Of a stretch of DNA of 64,000 nt, positions 33,924-42,034 are shown one piece after another (positions within the stretch are counted from its first letter, which is position 1; every line of letters begins with the position of its first letter). Made by a program: the position numbers and the translations under genes. Origin of the DNA: Roridomyces roridus (Eukaryota; Basidiomycota; Agaricomycetes; Agaricales; Mycenaceae); assembly GCA_029378245.1 (NCBI GenBank), contig JARKIF010000055.1:186001-250000 (forward strand), read 5' to 3'. Under the pieces are notes generated by a model, which was given only the letters and a program-made list of their open reading frames with translations, was not told where the DNA came from and ran no database searches.

Positions 33924-35348
33924 GAAATTCTGACTGTCCTCAGTCAGCGGTCCCACCGGTTTACCCAGTAGACCATCAAGGTGAAGTGTCCGTCCATCGT
34001 GTCGAAACACGTCTCTTGTCTTGCTAGTGAGGCCCAGCCCAGACAGATTGCCCAATGTTATTTTTACTCGTATCCACAGACCATGAGTCATGTACCAACT
34101 CAACGGATCCACAGCAGATCCTGAGACTCGCACTGGCCGTCCTTCTGGTCCGCACAACATCTACACATCTCTCGTGGTACGCCGACACATGGCTTGGATG
34201 TTCTCGCATAGTCAAATAGTCTGCGCCCAGGTAGCAGCTCCCGGAAGAGCTGGAAATGCTAGTTTCCTGGCTTGACCAACGGTTGTGGAACGAAGTGGTG
34301 AACCGAGTCCGGGTGGCTTCCAAGTCGTTCGAGGAAGGGTATGTTTGTATCTCCCCCTTTCTGAGCTTCTTAGCGCCGCTGGAAGTTTTTCAATTCAGCT
34401 CCAAGCTTCGGATTCGGTGCTTCATTCAAAAGACCTTGGTCTCGAGGCTGTCAACTTCATTTTTGTACGCTGGTCTAGTCAGGTGTGACTTTTCTGCTAC
34501 CCGTCTCATTTCTCGGTGTTATAGCTGGAAATCCTTTGCTGCATTGAGTGCCAGACCCAGGTCACCCACTAGCTATGGAGTCCATCGTTGTAGAACTCAG
34601 GTGTAGCCGTGCCATCCTGTCTAGAGCTCCTTTATCTAGGCTCGGTGACGACTTCTCAGTCTCAACTTGCGGCTGTTACCATCCTCAAGTCAGAAGTTGT
34701 CAAGTCCCGGGCGGGTCTTGTCCCTTCTGGCTTGCATTTGTTCCGGTTAGTTCTTACGAGATTTTCAACTCGTTGGTATCTCCAGTTGTGGACCCGTTGG
34801 CTGAGCATTCTCCCTTGCTAGTGAGCGCTTTGTTAGCCATAGAGTCCCTCCTTCTCTAGACTTGTGATCGTCCATATGTCAAGGGTGGAATTTCGAAATT
34901 CTGGCTCTCCGCTTGTTCTGGGATCAGGTCACTTCTCTCCCCCTTCCTGAAATTCCAACTGTCCCCAGTTGAGACTTCCGGTGGGTTAGACAAGTGGTAC
35001 ATTGACTTGCGGCTCTTGTTTTATTCCAATTTACATCGCCTATGTTTCATGACGGCCACAGAGCCTACTTCCTGGTACTTTTCCAACCTGGTCCAGTTTC
35101 CTGGCCTGATCCCTTTCTTCAGTTCGAAAGTCTCTTTTTGGCATCCTTTTCTGCGACGGACCTTCTGTACTTGTTGTACAGTTGGACAGCCGGTGCGTCA
35201 TTCCTGACTTCCGGCCTTGCCGCCCTCAAGTACTCCAATCTCAAATTCTCTGGTGTGAAACACTCCTCGTATCTATATGGTATAGCAACCGGTCTCGCCA
35301 CGCCATCTATTATTTCCATTTGAATAGAGACCTCTCCTTGACTTTGGA
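33924..35348. other. Non-coding interior of the LTR element
   Basis: 1.4 kb between the gag-protease stop and the polypurine tract, where pol would be expected. Open frames on both strands are short and show no RT (YxDD) or integrase motifs. Degenerate copies of CTCCCCCTTTCTGA plus the next 20 bases recur at 33912, 34351 and 34937. Confidence 0.5.
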
Positions 35349-38147
35349 TCAATTCATCGAGTTGTGAAAATTCCCTCCTGCCGCCGGAGCATCGGTTGCA
35401 GCCGGAAGTCTAGTCTCAGTCCCGCAAACCCTTTTAAGTTGCTTCGCAGTGCCTCGTGGGTACGAGGGCACTTGAAACTTTTGTTTGGTATTCGGATCCG
35501 TCAAGGTAATCAACTGAGAACCATCGGCGGCATTTTCAATGCTGCTTCTGGCAAGAACTTCGAAGGGTCTCCCAAGGAGTACCGTGTACGCCGGGTCCTT
35601 GATAACATGGACCTGTAGATACAAGACAACTTCTCCAAATCTGAAGGGCACATTTTTCGATAGACCGACTGATTTCTCGAGTTGCCCATTTGCACCCTGC
35701 ATATAAATACAGATACTAGGGTCCCATCCAAGACCAAGTTCGACCGCAGTTGCCTGTGCCATAGAGACTATCTGAGAGCCTCCATCACATATTGCTTCCT
35801 GCTCGCCCGTTCCATTGATCAAAGGATAAAGTACCCTCAGCGCTTCGGACTCTCCGGCCACTCTAGGAATGGATACTTTGTTCAGCAAAATAGCCTTTTT
35901 AGCCTGGCCTTTGGGCACCGCTGCAAGATATTGCAAAACCGGGTCTCCCACGACAAGAGTTCCCTTTGGTACCAAGCCATCGGCTACGTGGGCCACCATA
36001 AATTGCTGATTGAAGGGTAACTCCCCGGAAATAATCTCAGGGCCATTCGTCGGCTTCGGTGAGTCAGGCTCCTCTTCGTCTTCCGATCCTTCGTCCGGCG
36101 AGAGTAACTGTTCAAAGCTATCTTCAACCGGGACCCTCGTCTTTGAAAGCGTGCCTTCCACTTTCTCTCTAAGGAGCCGGCTGAGTGCTATGAGGGATTT
36201 CCGGGTGAGGCCGACTTCAATGGCCTTCAATAATTCAGCCACCTTTTCGAACTCCTCATCAACTTCCTCTTGTATAGGCGCTTTCAGCCTCCACCCCCTC
36301 TCTATCTCTTGGGTATCTTCCGGGAGGTCTACTATCTTCGACCTTGCCGGCTCTTGAAGAGGAGACCTGGGCTCAACTGTCCCGGGGGGAAAATCTCGCT
36401 GCCAAAGTTCATCATCCGCAGACTGCCCCGAGTCAGACTGCTCATCCTCCTCTCTCAGCTTTCTCAAAGATCGCGGCCTAAAGGCTCGCGGGGCTCTCTT
36501 ATTCTGGGCTCCTCGGTCTCTCTTGCTTGGAACATTTAACCGGTCCCTACTGTCCTCCTGGAGCTCGTTGGTACTTGAGCCGGCTTCCCTCCTCAGCCCT
36601 GTCAAAGAATCCAGCTGAACTGTCCCCGTTCGGAAGGGATTAGCTCCGGTGCCTACTGCTAGCTGCTTCTCAACTGGTAGACTGTCACATCCGCCACTAA
36701 TGTGGTTCTGCAAGGTGGCCATTAAGTTTGCAACCACTTTTGCATCTGCCGGGATGACTGCAGGAGGAGCAGCCGGAGCTAGCCGCATCGGTAGCGCTGG
36801 CGGTGGCAGTCCCCTCTGCAACATCTGACGGTGTTGTACCAGCTGTTGCGCAACCTCGCGGCTGGCAACTGGATACCCTCGGCTTGTAGCTGGCAAGGAG
36901 CGTATGTCATTGTCTCGAGGATTGTAGGTTGTATAGCTTTCGCATTCAGCCTCCATAGCCGCCCATTCTTCTGGGGTTGGCTCTCTGTATTTGGTCTGAT
37001 CAAAAGTGCTCAAGTAGTTGACTTTGGACGCCGCTGCCCTTTCTTCAACTAGTTGGCTCCTGGACTTCAAGCCTCCTACCGGAATCACAGAATCATCCGG
37101 GAAGTAGTCTCGTTGCCCTATGATTTTCATCTTGTTCTCATGAATGTGATTCTGTCTAGCCGGACATTCACCAATGGAATGGCCTGCCGAGCGACAATAA
37201 TGACACAAGCCATTACCAGGCATCCCAAACCTAACCTCCTGACGAGGGGGAGGCATCAAACTCTGGTTCTGAGCCCCCGCCGGTCCTTTGGGTAGTGATT
37301 TATATAGCTGCATCAACTGGTTCAAGTCTTCCTTGTGGGTCCTTTCACTGGCGTCCATTCTATTTCTCATATTCACCAGAGAAAGTTTGATTTCCTCAAA
37401 CATTCTGGTGGTCTCTCGGGTTTCTGACTTGACAGCTCTCTCGGGAGTTATAGAACACTTGTCTTTCATGGACAAGCATCTCTCCGAGGGTATCAAGAAG
37501 GTCTGGCGGCGCCGATGCTTCTCAGCAGTGTTCTCAGCCTCCTTGACCACTTCTTCGTACTTGTATCCCTCATCCTCTTGAGCTGTCTCATCCTCACCCA
37601 CCTCATTGTCTCTGATATTGTCGATTTTTAACAATATGTGGTCCCTGAAGGTCCGGGAGAAGATCTCCAGGATCATGGGCACCACCTCTCGGTCAGTAAT
37701 TAACCCGTGTGCCTTGAGTTTCGGCACCTCCACATTCAATTCTCTAATGAGGCCCATCACATCCTCATAGTCTTTGAAGTGGATTTCTTCCAGCTCGTAC
37801 TCCTTCAAGATTTCCTCCAGCCGGCGGACAGACCCTAAGTCGTCCTCCTGCGCTGACGGGTAATTCTTTATGATCTCTTTTTTGAACACTTCGTACCCTT
37901 CGTTATATGAGTGAAGGGACTTCCATTGTGCTGACACCCTTCTAGTAGTGTATCGGACTATAAACACGTTCTTTTGGTCATCCGGTGTCCCCGCAAGTTC
38001 CATCATACGATCCATATGTTCTAGGAACTGCAGCAAATCCGAACTCTTAGCGCCGTCAAATGAAGGAGCGTTCCTATCATAAGCCTCGGGCACTCTCTCT
38101 ACATCGCTAGCTTCCTCAGCCATTGTTGCAGTCTCGGGGGTTCTCAA
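35349..38147 (-). CDS. Gag-protease polyprotein of the LTR element
   Basis: A 932-codon open frame. The N-terminal half is a retrotransposon Gag capsid-like region (APSFDGAKSSDLLQFLEHMD, WKSLHSYNEGYEVFKKEI). At residues 315-328 is a CCHC zinc knuckle, C-x2-C-x4-H-x4-C (CHYCRSAGHSIGEC), which binds the element RNA. A Pro/Glu-rich linker follows. Near residue 788 is AICDGGSQIV, a retropepsin-like active site (DGG instead of DTG/DSG), with VLLGRPFEVLARSSI about 70 residues later as the second conserved block. The frame ends soon after the protease and is not followed by pol. Two Mets (38147 and 38123) are possible starts. Confidence 0.85.
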   Translation of the reverse strand: MRTPETATMAEEASDVERVPEAYDRNAPSFDGAKSSDLLQFLEHMDRMMELAGTPDDQKNVFIVRYTTRRVSAQWKSLHSYNEGYEVFKKEIIKNYPSAQEDDLGSVRRLEEILKEYELEEIHFKDYEDVMGLIRELNVEVPKLKAHGLITDREVVPMILEIFSRTFRDHILLKIDNIRDNEVGEDETAQEDEGYKYEEVVKEAENTAEKHRRRQTFLIPSERCLSMKDKCSITPERAVKSETRETTRMFEEIKLSLVNMRNRMDASERTHKEDLNQLMQLYKSLPKGPAGAQNQSLMPPPRQEVRFGMPGNGLCHYCRSAGHSIGECPARQNHIHENKMKIIGQRDYFPDDSVIPVGGLKSRSQLVEERAAASKVNYLSTFDQTKYREPTPEEWAAMEAECESYTTYNPRDNDIRSLPATSRGYPVASREVAQQLVQHRQMLQRGLPPPALPMRLAPAAPPAVIPADAKVVANLMATLQNHISGGCDSLPVEKQLAVGTGANPFRTGTVQLDSLTGLRREAGSSTNELQEDSRDRLNVPSKRDRGAQNKRAPRAFRPRSLRKLREEDEQSDSGQSADDELWQRDFPPGTVEPRSPLQEPARSKIVDLPEDTQEIERGWRLKAPIQEEVDEEFEKVAELLKAIEVGLTRKSLIALSRLLREKVEGTLSKTRVPVEDSFEQLLSPDEGSEDEEEPDSPKPTNGPEIISGELPFNQQFMVAHVADGLVPKGTLVVGDPVLQYLAAVPKGQAKKAILLNKVSIPRVAGESEALRVLYPLINGTGEQEAICDGGSQIVSMAQATAVELGLGWDPSICIYMQGANGQLEKSVGLSKNVPFRFGEVVLYLQVHVIKDPAYTVLLGRPFEVLARSSIENAADGSQLITLTDPNTKQKFQVPSYPRGTAKQLKRVCGTETRLPAATDAPAAGGNFHNSMN

Positions 38148-38380
38148 AAAGGTTTGTATAAGATTTTTTGGTTCGAAAGGTCTGGTACGTCCGGGGACTC
38201 TGAATCTGAGTTGGAGGTAAAGGAACTTTGTGCGGAGCGGGTGGGCTCAACGCGATATTGGCTGCTATTGCTGCCTTTTTAGTGGTTCGTTGACGCCTTC
38301 TCTTGGTAGATTGAGCAGTCAAGGAAGTGGGGTAATATCTCGGGGGGTTTTACTTCCGGAGGTTAACTCTAGAAGGCTCC

Positions 38381-38713
38381 TGGGGCTGAGCCGCACAGAA
38401 AAGGTAGGGCTTCGGGGCTGAGCCGCACGGATATGGGACGTTTGTACAAGGTTTCTGGGGCTGAGCCGCACAGATAGGATAGGCCGCTAGGTGTTTCGGG
38501 GCTGAGCCGCACGAAAGGTGTCTGGTTTTACTTCCGGCTGGAAGGATTCTGGGGCTGCGCCGCACAGAAAAGGGTGTTCGGGGCTGTGCCGCACGAATGA
38601 ATAGGCCGTTGGAGTTGAACTGGGGCTGAGCCGCACAGAACAAGACTTTCTGGATTTCCGGGGCTTAGCCGCACGGAATATGGGACGTACAGGACTGGGG
38701 CTGAGCCGCACAG
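38381..38713 (-). repeat. Nine copies of a hairpin motif (family 1) in the element leader
   Basis: The core GGGGCTGAGCCGCA (plus strand) occurs at about 38382, 38414, 38457, 38498, 38551, 38580, 38622, 38660 and 38697, at uneven spacing, once as GCTGCGCC, once as GCTGTGCC and once as GCTTAGCC. The flanks pair with each other and change together: CTG...CAG copies alternate strictly with CG...CG copies, and the stems extend as TTTCG/CGAAA, TTCTG/CAGAA or TTCCG/CGGAA. An inner GGC/GCC pair with a three-base loop lies in the core. Confidence 0.8.
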
Positions 38714-38743
38714 TAACTCCTGTCTCGATCTAGTTTGAATTCC

Positions 38744-39060
38744 GGAGCTTAGAGCGTCTACAGAATGGGGCGGGATCGGAGCTTAGAGCGTCGACGAAAC
38801 CGAAGGGGGTGAGTTGGAGACCGGAGCTTAGAGCGTCGACAGTAACCGTCTCGAGGTAGTGTGAATTCCGGAGCTTAGAGCGTCTACAGAATGGGGCGGG
38901 ATCGGAGCTTAGAGCGTCGACGAAACCGAAGGGGGTGAGTTGGAGACCGGAGCTTAGAGCGTCGACAGTAACCGTCTCGATGTAGTTTTAATTCCGGAGC
39001 TTAGAGCGTCTACAGAATGGTATCTCTCCTTCGAGTAACCGGAGCTTAGAGCGTCAACAG
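38744..39060 (-). repeat. Eight copies of a second hairpin motif within a 126-bp tandem repeat
   Basis: The core GGAGCTTAGAGCGTCNAC starts at 38744, 38778, 38823, 38870, 38904, 38949, 38996 and 39041. Copies 1-3 and 4-6 form a 126-bp tandem duplication; copies 7-8 are a partial third unit. The flanks pair and vary together (TTC/GAA, TC/GA, AC/GT, AAC/GTT). An inner GCT/AGC pair with a TAG loop parallels family 1. Confidence 0.8.
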
Positions 39061-39150
39061 TTCTCTCTCGTGGCGTAGCTTTTGAAAGCTAGTTCTTCGT
39101 CTCTGGCCGAAGCCGATTGTTCCTTTTGGTAGTACTCGAAGATTCTGTCA

Positions 39151-39169
39151 CCCCTCGCGGTGGGCTCCA
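39151..39169 (-). other. Candidate primer-binding site
   Basis: Read on the minus strand, TGGAGCCCACCGCGAGGGG starts two bases inside the 5' LTR, where a tRNA 3' end (CCA) primes reverse transcription. I cannot name the tRNA. Confidence 0.55.
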
Positions 39170-39171
39170 GA

Positions 39172-40271
39172 TGAAACGGTGCACTAGGGTGCGGCCGTGA
39201 AATAGAAACTCTGTGTAGTATCGAATGTAGTGAGATAACTCAACCACAAACTCAACCACTAATCAATCTAAATCTCAACCAATCCAATGCTCGTGTGTGT
39301 GTGTTCGGGGTAGTAGGACAGGCGTCTCGTCCGTCAAAACCTCGGTACAACGTCAAAGGTAACTCTCGGGGGTTCAAGCTCGTCGTGTCCGAACGCGCAG
39401 TCTCAAGCTAACTAGCCGGGGCTCAGTCAAACTCTGGTCTCTAGGTTGTGTTCTGAGCAATTTATTGTCCGCACTGGTCTCACAGATTGGAGGGGTAAAA
39501 TCTACTACTGTACATGCTGTTTTGCTATGGCTTTTATACATTTTGCGGACTGAAGAATATATATGGTATCTGTGATGCCAAGGCCTCTTCTGGCCAATGG
39601 CATAGCTCTCATTCCTCTTTCTGATCAGTTCGTCAGGATTGCGTGCTTGATGCCTCAGTCAGCCGTCGATCCTCACGTGCTGCCGGGAGTTCCAGAACGC
39701 TCCATCGGTTTATCTCTTTCCCTCTCAGACTGGCCGGAGGTTCCCTTCTGCCATAGATGCCTCAACCAGTCTGCCGGGGGCTTGCTAGGCAGGTAATCAA
39801 CCCGCCCGAGCCTCATCATCAATAATTGTGTCTCGGTTGGCTTTGGAGCCAGTGATGCCGGAAGTCGGCACTCGCGGCTTGTCAAACTTCTCTTTCTCAG
39901 TATCTCTGATATGTCTCCGGCAGACGTTTCCTGACGTCCGGCCCCTACGTGCGTGCCTGAATGGTTGGGTAATGCAACATTCGTAATAGTCTGGTCTGAT
40001 CTCCCCGGGTTCAACTCCCGGTGAGTACGGTTCGAGTATTGTCTCTGTTGGTAGGTGGGACGGGCAGTCCCTTCTGATCCTCTTGGTTACTCTTGGGCAG
40101 TAGTACACAGTCGTCAACTAATTCCCAAAGCCCTTGAGTTTAATACACTGCCCCGAGGCGAACATGTACCCTCAACATTGACGTTATGCCTCACTGTTCC
40201 CGGGACTTGCTTGTAAGCTGGAAACACAATATTTCGTAAATTCCCGGCGTGTAAAAGTACACTGCTTATCA
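39172..40271 (-). repeat. 5' LTR (relative to the element)
   Basis: 1,100 bp, matching 32811-33910 with about four differences. It should carry the promoter for the gag-protease transcript, which runs toward lower coordinates. Confidence 0.9.
39949..40028 (+). other. tRNA-like sequence within the second LTR
   Basis: Identical to the one at 33588-33667. Confidence 0.35.
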
Positions 40272-40316
40272 ACGCCGCGGCTGGCCGAGCTGCGTGGGCA
40301 AGGGATGCCCTCGTAA

Positions 40317-41132
40317 CTCGGAATGTTGTGTTTGGAATCCACCCAATCTATCTCCAGCACATCTCCATGGACATTGAGAACGACACGGACCCACAAAAGA
40401 CAAACCATATCCTCCATGCGAAGCGAATTCGCATCGACGATGAACGGACATGGCTGAGTCCGTGGAATCTGAGTTGGGCTCCGGGGATGCAGCAGGTTGA
40501 TGCTGGGTGGACTCTGGTAGGAGTGGGTGGGCAGGCAGATGCACAGGAAGCTCGTGCTGAGATGGTCCGTACATGAGCTTGGATGTCGGTGTTTAAGGTC
40601 CAGGGAAGATGATAGTCCAAATAAAGGGTGCCCAGAGTTGTTCAGAGACTATTCAAAGAGAAACAGACGCGTGGATTGCTGGCAATTGGACTGAGTGTGT
40701 GGGAGCGCGTAAGTGGTCGCAGAAAGGTGTCAATACACAGCCACGGATGACACCAGTCTGCGACCACTTACGCGCTCCTCTGTCAATTGCGCCTCATTGA
40801 GCACCTTTCATGGCCACCGGCTGGCCTATTTCTTCTCAGACTCTTGTGGCAATCTCTCTGGCAAAATTCCCAGTCCTTTTTTTTGCTCCTTGGACGTTGC
40901 CACTCGCGTTTTGCGCGCCTGCGCACGGACCATGTCAGCACTTGCAACGCGTCTCCATCCGCTACTCTCGAAAACCTGCCTCATCCTGCTTGGCACAGTT
41001 CCATACATACTCCCTACACACTCTGTATCATTTGCTTAGACGAATCTCAATGCAATTCTTGATTTTGTAACGACGGTCCTGGTCGACCACAAGCACAGAG
41101 CATTTCAAAAGGGAAATAGATCCATTTCAGAG
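40317..41132. other. 3' flank of gene H with a foldback
   Basis: No gene is supported. 40702-40732 and 40748-40778 are inverted copies of 31 bases with two mismatches around a 15-base loop, the arm starting GGAGCGCGTAAGTGGTCGC. Short open frames on both strands are uninformative. Confidence 0.6.
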
Positions 41133-41848
41133 CTACCGAGGAGGAATAGGAAGCCGGTGGTACTCCAGAAGTGTTTCCAACGCGGCCATGTGCACTGACT
41201 GCTCGTGCAGCTCTGCACTGAAATACATCTCATCCCGCTCCCACCTTTGAGCCTCTGCATCCCTGTCAGCCCATATCACCGCAATTATTTGGGCCTCGCT
41301 CGCAGAGAGCTTGCTTCTGGGAGCTCTGAGCTCGGCATAGTGTTTCTTGAATGTGTCGTATGGAGGGCAGTCATCTGATTCCATGGGATCGTCAACTGCT
41401 GTGACAAATAATCAGCGCCGATATGCGAAAGAAAACATCGCTGAGCGCGCCTTGTGACGGTATATGTCTCTCAAAGTCGTCTCCTTGGGAGTGAGCCGAT
41501 TGCCCTGGGTCGAATTGTAAGAGAGAGAGCCGGAGTCTGTAAGAGAGCAACTCACATAGACCATAAACCTCCTCCTTGTCGTAAACAGTGTCGGACGAGT
41601 CAGAGGAATTGAAGCTTTCATCGGAGAGAGGGGCAGAGCGCTTGGTCAATTTGTCGATATATTGAGAATCGGTGACTTGGCTGTCAAGAGCACCTCCATT
41701 GTATAGCCTGAAAAAGATGTGAGCACACAAGTCGCGCCGGGAGTGGATTCACTTGCTGGTGAGTGCGGCTTTGAGTCAACGGCGCGACCAATCGTTGGTC
41801 GCGAGCAGTGGGAGAGGGCGACTCGCGCTTGAGCATGTGCCAAGACAT
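41133..41848 (-). CDS. Small spliced gene with GC-AG introns
   Basis: Exons 41848-41757, 41707-41556, 41504-41451 and 41398-41133 join in one frame of 187 residues. Introns 1 and 3 use GC donors (GCAAGT and GCGCGC); with GT donors the phases do not match. The protein starts MSWHMLKRESPSPTARDQR, continues LYNGGALDSQVTDSQYID and NSSDSSDTVYDKEEVYG, and ends with a charged helical block (EAQRWERDEMYFSAELHEQS, AALETLLEYH). From memory similar proteins occur as uncharacterised genes in other mushrooms. A TATAAAAGG on the minus strand (41906-41898) lies about 50 bases upstream of the start. It is divergent from the gene at 42035 and next to transposase gene H, and may be an accessory gene of the same element. 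Confidence 0.6.
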
Positions 41849-42034
41849 TTCCGAAAACAGGGGCGGAATTTGTTTTTGCCCATCTTTGGCCGCACACCTT
41901 TTATACTGGGGAACGGACAGCTGTGCTGACTTTCTTGTTGATAAACGGCGTGTCCGACGCGTCTTGAGCACCTGACTCGCTTCAAAATCTATATAAGCAG
42001 GGAGCGGCAAACGCTTACCAGCTCAGCACCCACC
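41849..42034. promoter_or_regulatory. Shared divergent promoter with two TATA boxes
   Basis: The 186 bases between the two start codons contain CTATATAAG on the plus strand (about 41989-41997, 38 bases before ATG 42035) and TATAAAAGG on the minus strand (41906-41898, 50 bases before ATG 41848). Both are well placed for transcription in opposite directions. Confidence 0.65.

Larger units (their letters stand above)
32811..40271 (-). mobile_element. Ty3/gypsy-type LTR retrotransposon lacking pol, 7,461 bp
   Basis: Two direct LTRs of 1,100 bp bound the element, which is flanked by the 4-bp repeat ACGC (32807-32810, 40272-40275). The polypurine tract next to 33910 and the coding direction show it runs on the minus strand. 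The interior (5.26 kb) encodes only gag-protease; no reverse transcriptase, RNase H or integrase motif occurs in any frame I read. I saw four differences between the LTRs (near 32853, 33732, 33800 and 33821), so the insertion is recent. It must have been mobilised by a pol-bearing relative. Confidence 0.88.
12087..40316 (+). pseudogene. Gene H: zinc-finger CACTA/Tnp2-like transposase gene split by five insertions
   Basis: Twelve exons join in one frame: 12087-12461, 17133-17660 (minus a MITE and one target copy), 17715-17818, 17867-21057 (minus a Mutator-like element), 29180-29576, 29629-29929, 29984-30578, 30631-30892, 30943-31307, 31353-32279, 32327-32810 and 40276-40316. They total 4,224 bases, 1,407 residues, no internal stop. 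The N-terminus has a C2H2-like finger (CRVCQ, then RLARHEESATH). Later blocks, TCTLDILMHLPRSVFSHR, LFLWLLKV and EMSNPRVCPHLEFYPED, belong to a family common in mushroom genomes (memory). Transposase-like features: IWLYCDDTSGN, DNPMQSEFACHI then FCRACW, GLDPHCDTPVEILH, and FGPASLFATEAFESFN; the D, D and E fit an RNase-H-fold DDE enzyme of the CACTA/Tnp2 kind (inference). The C-terminus is RGR/GRG-rich. It could instead be a domesticated gene. The insertions must prevent normal expression, unless spliced out where intronic. Confidence 0.7.

Noticed and set aside
38350..38711. Repetitive CAAQP-type peptides in minus-strand frames
   Set aside because: They are translations of the leader hairpin repeats; frames change between copies and spacing is not a multiple of three.
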